A DNA stretch of 64,000 nt from contig OX419757.1 in the NCBI GenBank assembly GCA_948567375.1, positions 10,726,001-10,790,000 on the forward strand. Direction: 5' to 3'. Below the pieces are notes generated by a model, which saw nothing but the letters and a program-made list of their open reading frames with translations, was not told the DNA's origin and searched no databases. Position numbers and translations under genes: made by a program. This document shows positions 1-10,356 of this stretch, piece by piece; position 1 is the stretch's first letter; each line of letters opens with the position of its first letter. Origin of the DNA: Lunularia cruciata. Taxonomy: Eukaryota > Streptophyta > Marchantiopsida > Lunulariales > Lunulariaceae.

Positions 1-876
1 ACCCGAGGATAGAGTAGTGAGTGAATTTACTTTGGGATTGGAATTGAAAGCCAATGATGAGGTTGACATTGGATTGAAGTAGTAACAATTCTAAGATTTG
101 AGGAGGCAGATATGAAGAGGTGCATTGTCATTTCAGATCTACAAGTAGGAAGAGTTGTTAGGAAGCGGTATAGTTGTTAAAATTGTCATTTGCTTCACTA
201 TTTAAGAGTGGCATTCGCAGTATTTTGTTGTGCAGTGCTCATTATTTTTGAGAATAGATAAAGTGAAGTGCTATGAAGTAGTGCTCATTGTTTGAGCTTG
301 ATTCCGAGTATCAACTTTGTGTGTTTATGGTTGTGAGTGTTGGGAGAAATTTGAAGTGCAAATCAATGTGCTTGTTGGATGTTGGATTCCGTAGCCTTGA
401 TCTTCATTCGGTGTGTTTGATCTTGAGTGAAGTGCAATTGAAGTAATGCCTTGACAGATCTGAGAGGAATTGTAGTGTTAGTAGTATTTTGCATTTGTGA
501 GTGCGGTGCAAAGTTGATGTGAAGTAATTTCAATCAAGGAAGTTGCGCCTTCAGTGGAGGGGTGGAACACAATTCTAAGGCAAAGTAGTTTTGCAGTGAA
601 GTGCCATTTTTGGGAGAGCTTGAATTATCACAATCAAGATTGTTTAGAAAGATTTGATGGGGTTGTGATTAAGAAGTGTTAATTTGTGATGAGACTGCGA
701 GTCAGTGCTTGTTACGCTCTTCTAGGTGTAGTTTCTACCTTAGAGACTAAAGACGCAACCAAGAAGAACTAAATTTTTACTTTGCTTTGAATTTGACCAA
801 TTCTGACTTGTATTTTGGCGGGAACAAACTTTACTTACACGATTACCGCAAAAGTGATATTTGCTGGGTTGTCATA
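1..876 (+). repeat. 3' portion of the 5' LTR of A1 (family-A LTR)
   Basis: It matches, base for base over long stretches, the last part of the 3' LTR at about 9480-10356 and the solo LTR ending at 63259. It opens inside the last codons of the LTR-ORF (stop TAG near position 80), then runs through the conserved U5-like tail and ends GTTGTCATA, a mutated form of the usual GTTGTCACA. The primer binding site follows seven bases later. Confidence 0.9.
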
Positions 877-883
877 TGATTTT

Positions 884-902
884 TGGCGCCGCTGCCGGGG
901 AT
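884..902 (+). promoter_or_regulatory. Primer binding site, tRNA-Asp type
   Basis: TGGCGCCGCTGCCGGGGAT is complementary to the 3' end of plant tRNA-Asp(GUC), with one difference (C for T at the ninth base). Minus-strand DNA synthesis would start here. tRNA-Asp priming is characteristic of Athila-type plant gypsy elements (established knowledge). Confidence 0.88.
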
Positions 903-1055
903 ACAAATCTCATAAGTGGAAGAATACGGAGGCAATTCCAAAACTAGGTGTCAAAGCAATATGAATGTCTGCATCAAGAGAACAACAGGAAGAGAGAGTT
1001 CAAAGACAAATGTGACATCATGAAGAAGATAAACGCCTGAAGATCCAATCTGGTT

Positions 1056-2440
1056 TTGACAAAATCGAACGAGAGGCGTTGGACTTTCAACTTCTTCATA
1101 AAGTTAAAGAAGCCCTATGAGAACTTGACCAAAAGAAATGCAAAGGTGGTTGGCAAGGCTACTTTGCATCCCTATCTTCCAAGAAGAAGAAAGACTCAAG
1201 CGGCCAGACATATTCATTATAGCCCAATACACCAACTAGAGCTATAAAGGAAGTTGCATCTCTAAAGAACTTTGTTTGAGAAAAGACAGCACAGACTCTA
1301 ATTGAAGAAGAGTGTCAACACCTTCTACGAATGATTCCTTGATTGTTTCAAAGGAATTTTGAAGAACACTCTGAAGGTGTTGAACCTGATTCTTCCACTT
1401 GGGTTGAAGTCAACACCCTATGAGGAGAAATTGTCGAAGAAGACCCTACTTTGAACTTGACAGATTGGAACCCCTATGCTATCAACACAATGTCAATACT
1501 AGCCAGCTCCTCGGTCCCATCAAGTTCAAACTTACCACAGCTGATCCCACCAAGTCAAATGATGACTTTGTTACCTATCACCTGACACGCCTATAAGAAG
1601 TATAAGGGGACAGAACAAGACAAAGACCCCGATGAATTCATTGAAGAATTTGAAGTCATCTCCTTTGCCAATAAGGAACATGACTTGGTGGATCCACTGC
1701 GCATTTTCCCAAGTCTGCTCCGAAAGAAAGCTCGAAGCTGGTACACCCATGTAAGCTTGAAGGGGTTCATACCGGCAGACTGGGCAGACTTGAGAAACAA
1801 TTTCCTAGAACAATTCCGGGAAGTTGATTACAACACGAGTGTCTTTGCGGTACTCAACAATTTGGACAGAGGTAAGAAGGAGAATTTGAGAGACTACTCT
1901 GAGCGGTTAATGGCACTTTTGAACCGAGTCTCAAAGCAATTGGGTGTGGTGGGTTACTCTAATGCCCAAGCCATCACCTGGTTCTTGGGAGGACTTTCAC
2001 CAGAAATTCAGATCTTTGCAAGGGAGAGAAATGTAACTTCTCTTGACAAGGTACTCAAACATGTTGCCCGCTATGAGGCGGCTCACTCTCACTCTGCCGG
2101 CAATCAAAGAAACCGGGAGAAGAAAGGCAAGAAGCCCAAAAGGAGAGCTTCTCGTAGTACATCCCCTTCTTTGGAGGAATCCTCCATGTCTTCAAGCTCT
2201 TCTTTGGAATCCAAAGAAGAATCAAAGCCAAGACAAGTACAAAGATGTGGGGGTAAGAAACCAAGGACTCCACTAGCAAAGAGTGTACATTAGGCTGATA
2301 CCAAGCTGGACGCCCTCATCAAGGAGTTTTTGGATTTTAAGATCCAAATGATTGGGGCAAAGGACAGAAGGAAGCCCCCATCATTAGGCAGATCCAATGT
2401 ATGGTGCACCGCGTGTGGCAAGTCAGGGGTGATACAACTA
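1056..2440 (+). pseudogene. gag: A1 gag (capsid/nucleocapsid), broken
   Basis: Gag forms the particle that packages element RNA. The best frame, 1685-2293, holds the retrotransposon gag core: WYTHVSLKGFIPADWADL, then FLEQF and a LRDYSERLMALLNRV stretch typical of Ty3/gypsy capsids, followed by a Lys/Arg/Ser-rich tail. An N-terminal piece (1056-1247) with a PRRRKT motif is also present in A2. The parts lie in different frames. After a CxxCGKSG start at about 2410-2427 the sequence jumps to the region before protease; compared with A2 about 440 bp are missing, including both CCHC knuckles. It is certainly non-functional. Confidence 0.85.
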
Positions 2441-2457
2441 TAAATTGTATAACACTT

Positions 2458-3405
2458 TAGGAGGAGAGACCTCAAGAAGGGAGTCTGGCCTCAGAAGGAG
2501 AAGGGACAGACCTTGAAAGTTTGAAGGTTGAGACACGTACAAGTAAGAAGAAGCGTGATCCCAAAGAACTGAGTATGACCTTGTCATCTTCAAGAAAGGC
2601 AAAGAGGCTACGCCCAAAGGCAATCCTTTCCGCCAAGGAGGAAAAGATCCTTGCTAAAACCAAAGCTAAAGCCTTGCAGAAAGAACTCAAGGAAGCAATA
2701 CTCAAGACCCGAGAAATGAGCTTGGAGGAGGAGATGAAGATGAAGCCTCCAGTTTTTCCGGCAGACATCCAATCCAAAATGAAGGGTCTGATTCAAGCCG
2801 AGGTGGGCCAACCCAAAAAACCTTGGGTCAAGATCACTATTACCTCCATCACCATTATGAAGCGTCTCAAAGTCAAATTTGAACATGGAGAGACTTTGAA
2901 CCCAAAGCCAAAGGCAAAGACGGTGAAATTAGGGAGAGTACCCCAATACAATATTGTAGCGGAATTGGCAGCCACAAATGCAAACATCACATTTAAGCAA
3001 TTGTGCAAAGACAACAAGCTGTACAAGAGGCAGCTTAATTTGGCCCTCAAGAAAGTAAGAACAATGTCCAAGAAAGATCCGCCTGCCATATATCATATTG
3101 AACAAGAAGATCTGGGATCTCCCAAGGTTGATGCGGAGATTGCAAGGTGCATGATCACATTGATACCCATTGATTCAGGTTCGGGTGTGAATGTCATGAC
3201 TAAGGATACTACAAATCGATGGGGGTATCATACGTTTGAACCAACACCCCGAGTATTGAAATTTGTAGACCAAACCAAGAGATGGCCATTGGGCATGCTA
3301 TCAAATATTACCATGATCATTGGAGGGGTGCACTTCAAGTTGAATTACATTGTGTTGCAACCAATGACCAAAATTGGTTACCCACTATTGATCGGAAGAT
3401 CCTAG
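2458..3405 (+). pseudogene. A1 aspartic protease with basic N-terminal linker
   Basis: This open frame from about 2521 has a Lys/Glu-rich first half and a retropepsin-like second half. The active-site motif IDSGSGVNVM has its catalytic Asp at 3172-3174, and PLLIGRS near the end resembles the LLGRP/LIGR strand motif of gypsy proteases. The enzyme would cut the Gag-Pol polyprotein. The frame stops at TAG 3403-3405, just before the RT frame continues, so the polyprotein is interrupted. Upstream it is fused to truncated gag by the deletion near 2429. The PR call rests on the motif and its position before RT. Confidence 0.8.
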
Positions 3406-4605
3406 TTGTATAGCATCCAAGTTGTGGTGGATTGGCACCAACAGAAGCTACAATTCAAGGACATTTTCTCCAAAGAACAGAAGCTAGTGACTGTGAGTTG
3501 GACAAAGGTTCCCCATCTTGAGGAAACTAGTTTGTTAGAAGACGAGGAAAAATCCAAAGACTCATCATCTTTGTCCTCAAATGAATCCAAAGACGAAGTT
3601 CAAGTCAATCACTTGGAATGCTACAAGGTGGATGTCAAAGACAAAGATCCATATGACTTCACCTCGGGGGAACTTGACTTGGAGGAAGAGGGTTTGATGG
3701 CAGCTTGCCTCAGATTAAGCCGAGTAAGCCACATTGAAGGAGTCATCAACCCCAATGCCTATCAAGATGTTGTCTTGACATATGGGAAAATTTTGAAAAT
3801 TTCAAAGACAATCACTTTGGAGGAATTGGCAAGATACACTGCCGTGTTTATAGAATTCCAGGATGTATTTGCCTGGTCTATTGATCAAATGCCGGTTATT
3901 CCAAGAGAAATTGGAGAACACCGGATTGATCTGGTTGAAGGTGCAGTTCCGGTTTGGCAGAGACAATATCGTCTGAACCCAAAGTACTTCCTCTTGGTGA
4001 AAGATGAAATCAACAAGTACTTAGAGGTCAGAATAATCTTTCCTGTCTTAAGCAGTGAGTGGGTCTCCCCCATTTTCATTGTCACAAAGAAGAAAACGGG
4101 GAAGATCTGAGTGTGCCAAGATTTCCACAAGTTGAATGCAGTCACAAGGAAGGATCATCATCTCTTGCCTTTTATCGATAAAATTTTGGACCAAGTAGTT
4201 GGTCATCCTTGTTATAGTTTTCTTGATGGATTTTCAGGATACAATCAAGTGTCCATCCAAGAAGAGGAAAAGGATAAGACCACATTCATGACCGATTGGA
4301 GCACTTTTGCTTACAACCAAATGCCCTTTGGGTTGTGTAATGCTCCCGCTACTTTCCAGCGGATGATGAATTCAATCTTCAAGGATTTCTTGTGCAAATT
4401 TGTGGAAGTTTTCATTGATGATTTTTGTGTGTTTGGGCAAAGAGATGTACATTTGGATTACATGCACCAAACTTTTGAAAGGTGTTGTTTTGCCGGTTTG
4501 TCATTACACCCAAAGAAATGCTTCTTCACAATGAAGGAGGGAATTCTTCTGGAGCATCGGGTGTCAAGCCGAGGTATTGAAGTTGATGTCGAGAAGGTCA
4601 AATAA
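3406..4605 (+). pseudogene. pol: A1 reverse transcriptase, interrupted by one stop
   Basis: It has an acidic linker (3520-3700) followed by the RT fingers (SEWVSPIFIVTKKK), a stop codon TGA at 4108-4110, then palm motifs: LDGFSGYNQ, MPFGLCNAPATFQRMM and the catalytic VFIDDFCVFG with the Asp pair at 4417-4422. These are the standard gypsy RT blocks, with FIDD in place of YIDD. RT copies the element RNA into DNA in the cytoplasmic particle. The catalytic motifs are intact, but the in-frame TGA and a frame change after 4605 would stop translation. Confidence 0.92.
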
Positions 4606-4613
4606 TCTCAACT

Positions 4614-5190
4614 TTGGAATCCCTGAAGATCATCCAGGAGCTGAGAGCCTTCTTGGGACACATCGGTGACTACAGACGCTTCGTTTCAAACTATGTGGTG
4701 CTTGCTGCACCCCTTACAAAGCTTCTGAAGAAATCCAAAGACTACTTGTGGGAAGCAAATCAAGAAGAAGCTTTCCAATGGTTAAAGCACCAATCATGAG
4801 GGCCCCAAATTGGGACATCCCTTTTCATGTATATGTGGACACTTCATCCATGGAAATTAGAGTTGTCTTAAGGACGTCAAAAGGATGAGAAGAAGGACTT
4901 CCCAGTTTATTATGCCAGCCGACAACTTTCAATTTCAAAAAAGAACTATTCAATGACTGAAAGAGAAGCACTCAAAATGGTGTATGCCTGCAAGAAATTT
5001 TGCCACTACTTGTTGGGATACAAGTTTGTCTTCTATGTTGACCATTATGCATTGCAACATTTGGTCAAGAAGGCTGATTTGTCTGGGAGAATCGCAAGAT
5101 GGATCTTGTTGTTACAAGAATTCACATATACTGTACAAGTGAGGAAGGGAGCTTTGCATCAAATGCGGACTTCTTGTCCAGGTTAGAAAC
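4614..5190 (+). pseudogene. pol: A1 RNase H domain
   Basis: The RT connection (ELRAFLGHIGDYRRFV, LTKLLKK) leads into RNase H: YYASRQLS, NYSMTEREALKMVYACKKFCHYLLG and FYVDHYALQHLVKK. RNase H removes the RNA strand of the RNA/DNA hybrid. The first half and second half are in different frames (break at 4800-4950), where the first catalytic Asp region, expected as FxVYVDTS, is still visible as a shifted frame around 4830-4850. The order RT-RH-INT confirms Ty3/gypsy. Confidence 0.85.
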
Positions 5191-5199
5191 TCAAGAGCA

Positions 5200-6392
5200 G
5201 GAATGGGAAATTGACGATTGGTTCTGTGATGAAGAGTTATATCAATTAAAAGAAATGCAAAGTATAAGGTATGCAGCCAAATATCTTTATTCACATACTC
5301 TCCATTATCTTGAAGTGCTAGACCCGGAGCAGAGTGCAGTTTTTCTCAGGAAAATGGGGCCGTATTAGCTAAAACACAACATTTTATTCAAGAAAGGCAA
5401 AGGCAAAGTACTTCGGCAATGCTTGGAGTCATACAAAGTTGGAGGCGTAATCAAGTCTTTACACTCCAAAGCATTGGGAGGACACTATGCTCTAAAGAAT
5501 ACTGTAAAGAAGATTCTTTCTTTGGGTACTGGTGGCCTATGATGTACAAAGACATGCATGCCCATATCCAAAGCTGTGATGCTTGTCAGAGAATGGGAAA
5601 GCTCTCTCAATGGCCTTTGAGACCAATTTTACCCTTGGCCCCATTTGAGAAATGGGGAATTGATTTTGTAGGTCCCATTCAACTAGTGACCCAACTCACG
5701 AGGGAGAGATACATCTTGGTATGCATTGACTATGCTACCAAGACGGTTGAAGCTGAAGCAGAGCTGCGGAACTTTTTTTAAAACATCATCTCCCAATATG
5801 GATGTCCTTTGGAATTGTTCAGTGACAAAGGGACACATTTTTTGAACTCTGTGATGGAGGTATTAACAAAACACTTCTAGATTAAATGTCGGAAGACTAC
5901 TCCTTATAACCAAAAAGCAAATGCCTTAACAAAAAAGGCAAATGGGTTACTTTGTAAAATTCTGAATAAGGTGACTGTCAATTATGCCTATGACTTTTGA
6001 ATAAGGTGTCTGTCAATTACGCCTATGACTGTGATACAAAATTACTAGTCACGTTGTGTGCATATCGAATGATAGAAAATATCACAAGCAAACAAACTCT
6101 ATACTTGTTGACATACGGCTTGCATCCCATACTACCGGTTGAATTTGAAATACCAGCATATTGGATTTTTTGTGAAGAACGATTGTCGGAGGAAAAAAGC
6201 CCGGATCTTTGGATCCATCAATTGATGTGGTTAGAAGAGAAAAAAATCAATGCAATGCAAACCACAAAAGAATTACAAGAGCAGAGGAAACTCAGGCACG
6301 ATAAGCACATCAAGCCTGTGATAGTTTGCAAAGGAGATTTGGTTTTGTTATATGACAATCGCCAAATATTTTTCCAAGCAAGCTGCATTTGA
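5200..6392 (+). pseudogene. pol: A1 integrase, frameshifted, catalytic Glu lost
   Basis: A tether (5200-5368) is followed by an HHCC-type N-terminal region (ALGGHYALK to SCDACQRMGK), then the core: KWGIDFVGPI with the first catalytic Asp, FSDKGTHF with the second, and TPYNQKANALTKKANG, where the expected Glu of the D,D-35-E triad is Lys. A fragment on the minus strand at 16883-17341 keeps Glu here (GLTEKENG). A 35-bp tandem duplication at 5963-6032 shifts the frame. The C-terminal part (6061-6392) carries the usual YGLHPILPVEFEIP and ends before the polypurine tract. Integrase would insert the DNA copy into the chromosome; this one cannot. Confidence 0.9.
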
Positions 6393-6572
6393 GATGGATG
6401 GAGCCCTATTGAGTTCTTCATCTTTATGAAAATGGGTCCATTCAACATGCAGACCTGAAAGGAAATCCTTTTGCCACTTGAGTAAATGGGTGGAGAGTTT
6501 GGAGATATTGGACCATAGACTCGGAAGTCTCTAAGACACCCAAAGTCGGTGTTCATGAAGATGCTCACATTT

Positions 6573-6583
6573 GAGGAGGGGGG
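6573..6583 (+). promoter_or_regulatory. Polypurine tract of A1
   Basis: GAGGAGGGGGG lies directly before the 3' LTR start at 6586 and just after the end of the integrase region. It would prime plus-strand DNA synthesis. The equivalent tract in the minus-strand fragment is at 16605-16617. Confidence 0.85.
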
Positions 6584-6585
6584 TA

Positions 6586-9500
6586 TGAGGTGCCAACATT
6601 TTTTTGTTTTCTTTTGGGTTTGTTAGCATTTTTTGAAGAAGTAAGTGGATAGAGCCTAAAGAGGGCTAACAAGGGAAGAAATAAGAAGTAGGAGTTTGAA
6701 GTAAAACCTGAAGTCGACCTCGGGTCAAGACCCAAAGACAAGAAGATGAAGATGAAGAAGGAAAGACTTTGTATTGGATGGCGTGAGCGGATCCGAAGAA
6801 CCTATAAGAAACTTCTTTGGAGTTGGCGCAATCAAGAAAGTACACGGGAAGAAAGTAATGACCTCGGGATCAAGAACTTCTTGATAGTGACAAGAAACAA
6901 CTTCACCAAATCGGAGACAGGAGAAGAGGAGCACCTGAAAAATGCCTGATTGGCATAGGATTTTAAAATTACAAGCGGTGCAAGGAAGTAGAGCAATGTC
7001 CAATCGCTACTCAATTCCTATTCAGAGTCAACCTAAAGTAATGCAAATTGCAAATCTGCAAGAAGAAGAGTGGGTTAGGATCTCAAGGAATGATCTTCCA
7101 TCGTATGAAGGTGAGGAAGCACACAATGACCCCAAAAATGAGTAAGCAAAATGTGGTGAGGAGGCTTGCAATTTGTAGGTTAGAAGTAATAGCGCAAATC
7201 AAAGTCTTGATAAGACTTCGTATCATGTTCTTGGCCTAGATTTGGAACTTCAATTTTGAGGTTTCATGGTAGAAATTGCGGCAAGCAATTGTAAGGATGG
7301 ACCAAAGCACAAGGGAAAGAGAGGGAATCCCGCCCAATGGATGGAGGCAGATTGGAGAGTAGTTTTGGGAAGAGAAGCATGAGCGGTAGGAGGTACCACC
7401 TTCTATTGGAAGTGTGATGCTTCAAAAGAGACAGCCAAAGTGAGGAATTTGTTCAATCAACCTCACACTAAGAATGGTTATAAGGTGGATAGTTATAGAG
7501 ACCCTTAGCGGAGAGGGATAGTAAGCGCAATGATTGCAATGTTCAAGCAAGAGAAAACCACCTATGTTACGATGCAATAGGCAGTGTTCTTCCATCAAAT
7601 GTTTGCAAGAGAGGCAGTAGATTGGGCAAAATGTCTGCATCAAAGAGTGAGGCAGATGATTTCAGGATGGAGAATAGATATGCCACCACATTACTTTGTG
7701 CAATTCGCATCACACTTTTATTTTAGGTTGAATTTGCTTACTTTGGAAGGACAAAATAGAATGCGTTCACACTTTCATCCAGATTTATGAAAGGAGGCAG
7801 ATGTGGATGAGCAATATTATATGGAGAGAGTGCAAGATAGGGATGAGTACTACAAGGAAAATGGGAAGGAGAAAATCATAGCAATTGATCTTCCAAGAAA
7901 CAGAAAGAGAGCCAAGCCTGAGAGTTGTGTTGAGACAATCCAGCCCCAAAATGTGCCAAAGCTTAACCCAACGGCGGTAGTAGTAAAGACAAAGGGAGCC
8001 ATGCCAGAAGTAGAAGAAGAGTCAGAGGGAGAGATTGGATTGAAGGTGGGAATGTTAGGAGAAGAAGAGGAGTTCACGCTATGGAGTGAAGAATCAAGCA
8101 ATGATAGTGAAGACAAAGCGGAGGTTCAGCAAACAAAACAGCCGATGATCAAGGCAGGAAAGTCGAGTCACAAAGTTTCCATGCTTGGACGAGGAAGTGA
8201 GAAGAAGAAGGGAGAGGAAGGCATGGCACAACCCCGGAATGCCAAGTTTAAGAATGTGATGACTACATTTGAAGTAGGGCCCAGTAAAGTTACTCTAGAA
8301 GGAGGAGAAAGTTTAGAAGAAGAAACTTTGAAGGTGCAAAGATTGCAACTTTGGAGCAAGGTGCAAGAGGTAGAGTGGTCGGAACCTGAGGGCCAAGCCA
8401 ATGAAGCAAAGTGCAAAGGAGTGGACTATTTGTCTAATGTAGAATGTCCGCTATTGAGGATGTTTTAGCAAAAGAAGATGGTAAGTGCCAATCTTGAGGT
8501 AAGGTGAGATAGTAAGTGCCAATCTTGAGATGCCAGATGAATTGGCAGTTGTTAAGACTTGGAGTGTGGAAACATTGTTGTTGCAAAGTAAGTTGACAAG
8601 AATGGAGATGGAAGCCAAAGAACTTTGGGTTGAGGATTTTCTTTCGAGTAAGCACTTTGAGGTGATGAGGGAGGAATTAATAAAGAGTCATGAGGAGGCA
8701 AAGGAGATGACCACATTGGTTGCAAAGTTGAAAGGGGAAATTGCAGATGCGCGTGTAGAGTTCATTCACTCAAAAGCAATTACTGCAATGATGGAGCAAG
8801 AGTTGGAGAGTCTCAAGAAGAAGGCAGCGGAGAAAGATCAAGCCAGGCAACGAGAGTTAGCAGAGTGATGTAGAGAAGAAGATTGGTTGCGAGGATTGGT
8901 GCGAGTAGCAGAAGAGAAAATCTCTATGAATCAATGGGAGAAGGAGGCATTGAAGGCTGAATTTGAAGACAAGCTCAAGATGTATCATAGTGAACTGGAT
9001 GAAGAAAGGAAGAAGGAAAACCTTACACTCATAGGAGAAGCTGATGAAGTAGAAGGAGTCATCAATGAAATCAAGGCCATGTTGAGCACAAAAGTTGAAT
9101 GTAAACTTGAAGAGGCAAGATTGCATGAGCTGAGGTTGTTAGTGCAAGAGACGCACAAGAGGAAGGCAAAGGACACGGAATTGAATAATCTATTAATTTG
9201 TCTATGGGATCATGTAGATAGGAAGATGTTAGAGGAAGGAGACAATGTGTGTCTCATACTAGATCTTGTTAGAATGGAGTTAGCTTACAATCATAGTGAA
9301 GTATAAGAAGTATGAAGACCCGAAGTAAGAGAGATAGGAGTGCAAGTGTCTTTGGATTTGACATTTGACACTTTAGAGAAGAGTGGGTTGGGAGATAAGG
9401 ATTTAGAAGGATTATCTATGATAGGAATTGTAGATCAGGAAGGAGAGATGTTAGAATTGGTAGAGGAAGTAGTAGTTGTGAAACCCAAGGATAGAGTAGT

Positions 9501-10356
9501 GAGTGAAGTTACTTTGGGATTGGAATTGAAAGCGGATGACAAGGCTGACATCGGATCGGAGTAGTAACAGTTTTGAGATTTGAAGACGCAAATATGAAGA
9601 GGTGGATTGTCATTTCGGATCTACAAGTAGGAAGAGTTGTTAGGAAATGGTATAGTTGTTGAAATTGTCATTTGCTTCACTATTTAAGAATGGCATTCGC
9701 AATATTATGTTGTTTAGTGCTCATTATTTCTGAGAATAGATAAAGTGAAGTGTTATGAAGCAATACTTGTTGTTTGAGCTTGATTCCAAGTATCAATTTT
9801 GTGTCTATGTTTGTGAATGTTGGGAGAAATTTGAAGTGCAAATTAGTGTGCTTGTTGGATGTTGGATTCTCCAAACTTGATCTTCATTTTGTGTGTTTGA
9901 TCATGAGTGAAGTGCAATCAAAGCAATGCCTTTACAAATCTGAGAGGAATTGTAGTGTTGGTAGTATTTTGCATTTGTAAGTGCAGCACAAAGTTGATGT
10001 GAAGCAATTTTGATCAAGGAAGTTGTGCCTTTAGTGGAGGGGTGGAACACAATTTTGAGGCAAAGTTGTTTTGCAATGAACTGCCATTTTTGGGAGAGCA
10101 TGAATCATCACAATCAAGATTGTTTGGAAAGATTTGATGGAGTAGTGATTAAAAAGTGTTAATTTGTGATGAGACTACGAGTCAGTGCTTGTTACTCTCT
10201 TCTGGGTGTAGTTTCTACTTGAAAGACTAAAGACACAACCAAGAAGAACTAAATTGTTACTTTTCTTTGTATTTGACCAATTCTAACTTGTATTTTTGCG
10301 GAAACAAACTTTACTTACCCGATTACCGTAAAAGTGATATTTGCCAGGTTGTAACA
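6586..10356 (+). repeat. Full-length 3' LTR of A1 (3771 bp)
   Basis: It begins TGAGGTGCC (usual TGTGGTACC) right after the polypurine tract and ends CAGGTTGTAACA (usual GGGTTGTCACA). The length is close to the 3798 bp of the solo LTR at 59462-63259. It contains the decayed LTR-ORF (7138-9564) and the conserved tail shared with positions 1-876, 11380-12130, 23040-23835, 40080-40854 and 62467-63259. The TATA box of better copies is not preserved here. Confidence 0.9.
7138..9564 (+). pseudogene. LTR-ORF copy in A1 3' LTR
   Basis: This is a degenerate copy of the unrecognised protein encoded inside family-A LTRs. It begins at an ATG aligned with the MGGGKKNSEF start of better copies and ends at TAG 9562-9564 after DIGSE. 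The order is a conserved N-terminal region (RRLAICRLEVIAQIKVL; later FFHQMFAREAVDWAKCLHQR and PPHYFVQFASHFYFRLNLL), an acidic linker (about 7980-8120), then a long Glu/Lys-rich coiled-coil region (8530-9306) and a short acidic end. There are stops at about 7237 and 7500 and several frame changes. No known enzyme motif is seen; comparison with plant retroelement domains such as ATHILA ORF-1 would be the first test. Confidence 0.75.

Larger units (their letters stand above)
1..10356 (+). mobile_element. Ty3/gypsy LTR retrotransposon A1 (Athila-like), 5' end outside window
   Basis: The order is LTR end, tRNA-Asp-type primer site, gag, protease, reverse transcriptase, RNase H, integrase, polypurine tract and a full 3' LTR. 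PR-RT-RH-INT order is that of Ty3/gypsy, and the tRNA-Asp primer site with a non-chromodomain pol suggests the Athila/Tat side of the family (knowledge plus inference). Every coding domain has stops or frameshifts, gag has lost its zinc knuckles and integrase has lost its catalytic Glu, so it is not autonomous. The 5' LTR begins before base 1, so its length, target duplication and LTR-LTR divergence cannot be read here. Confidence 0.9.

Noticed and set aside
9774-9980. Recurring frame of about 68 codons in LTR tails (also at 23257-23463 and 62676-62882)
   Set aside because: It opens with TTG, not ATG, and recurs only because the DNA itself is repeated; the copy at about 300-500 is broken. No sign of protein-level conservation.
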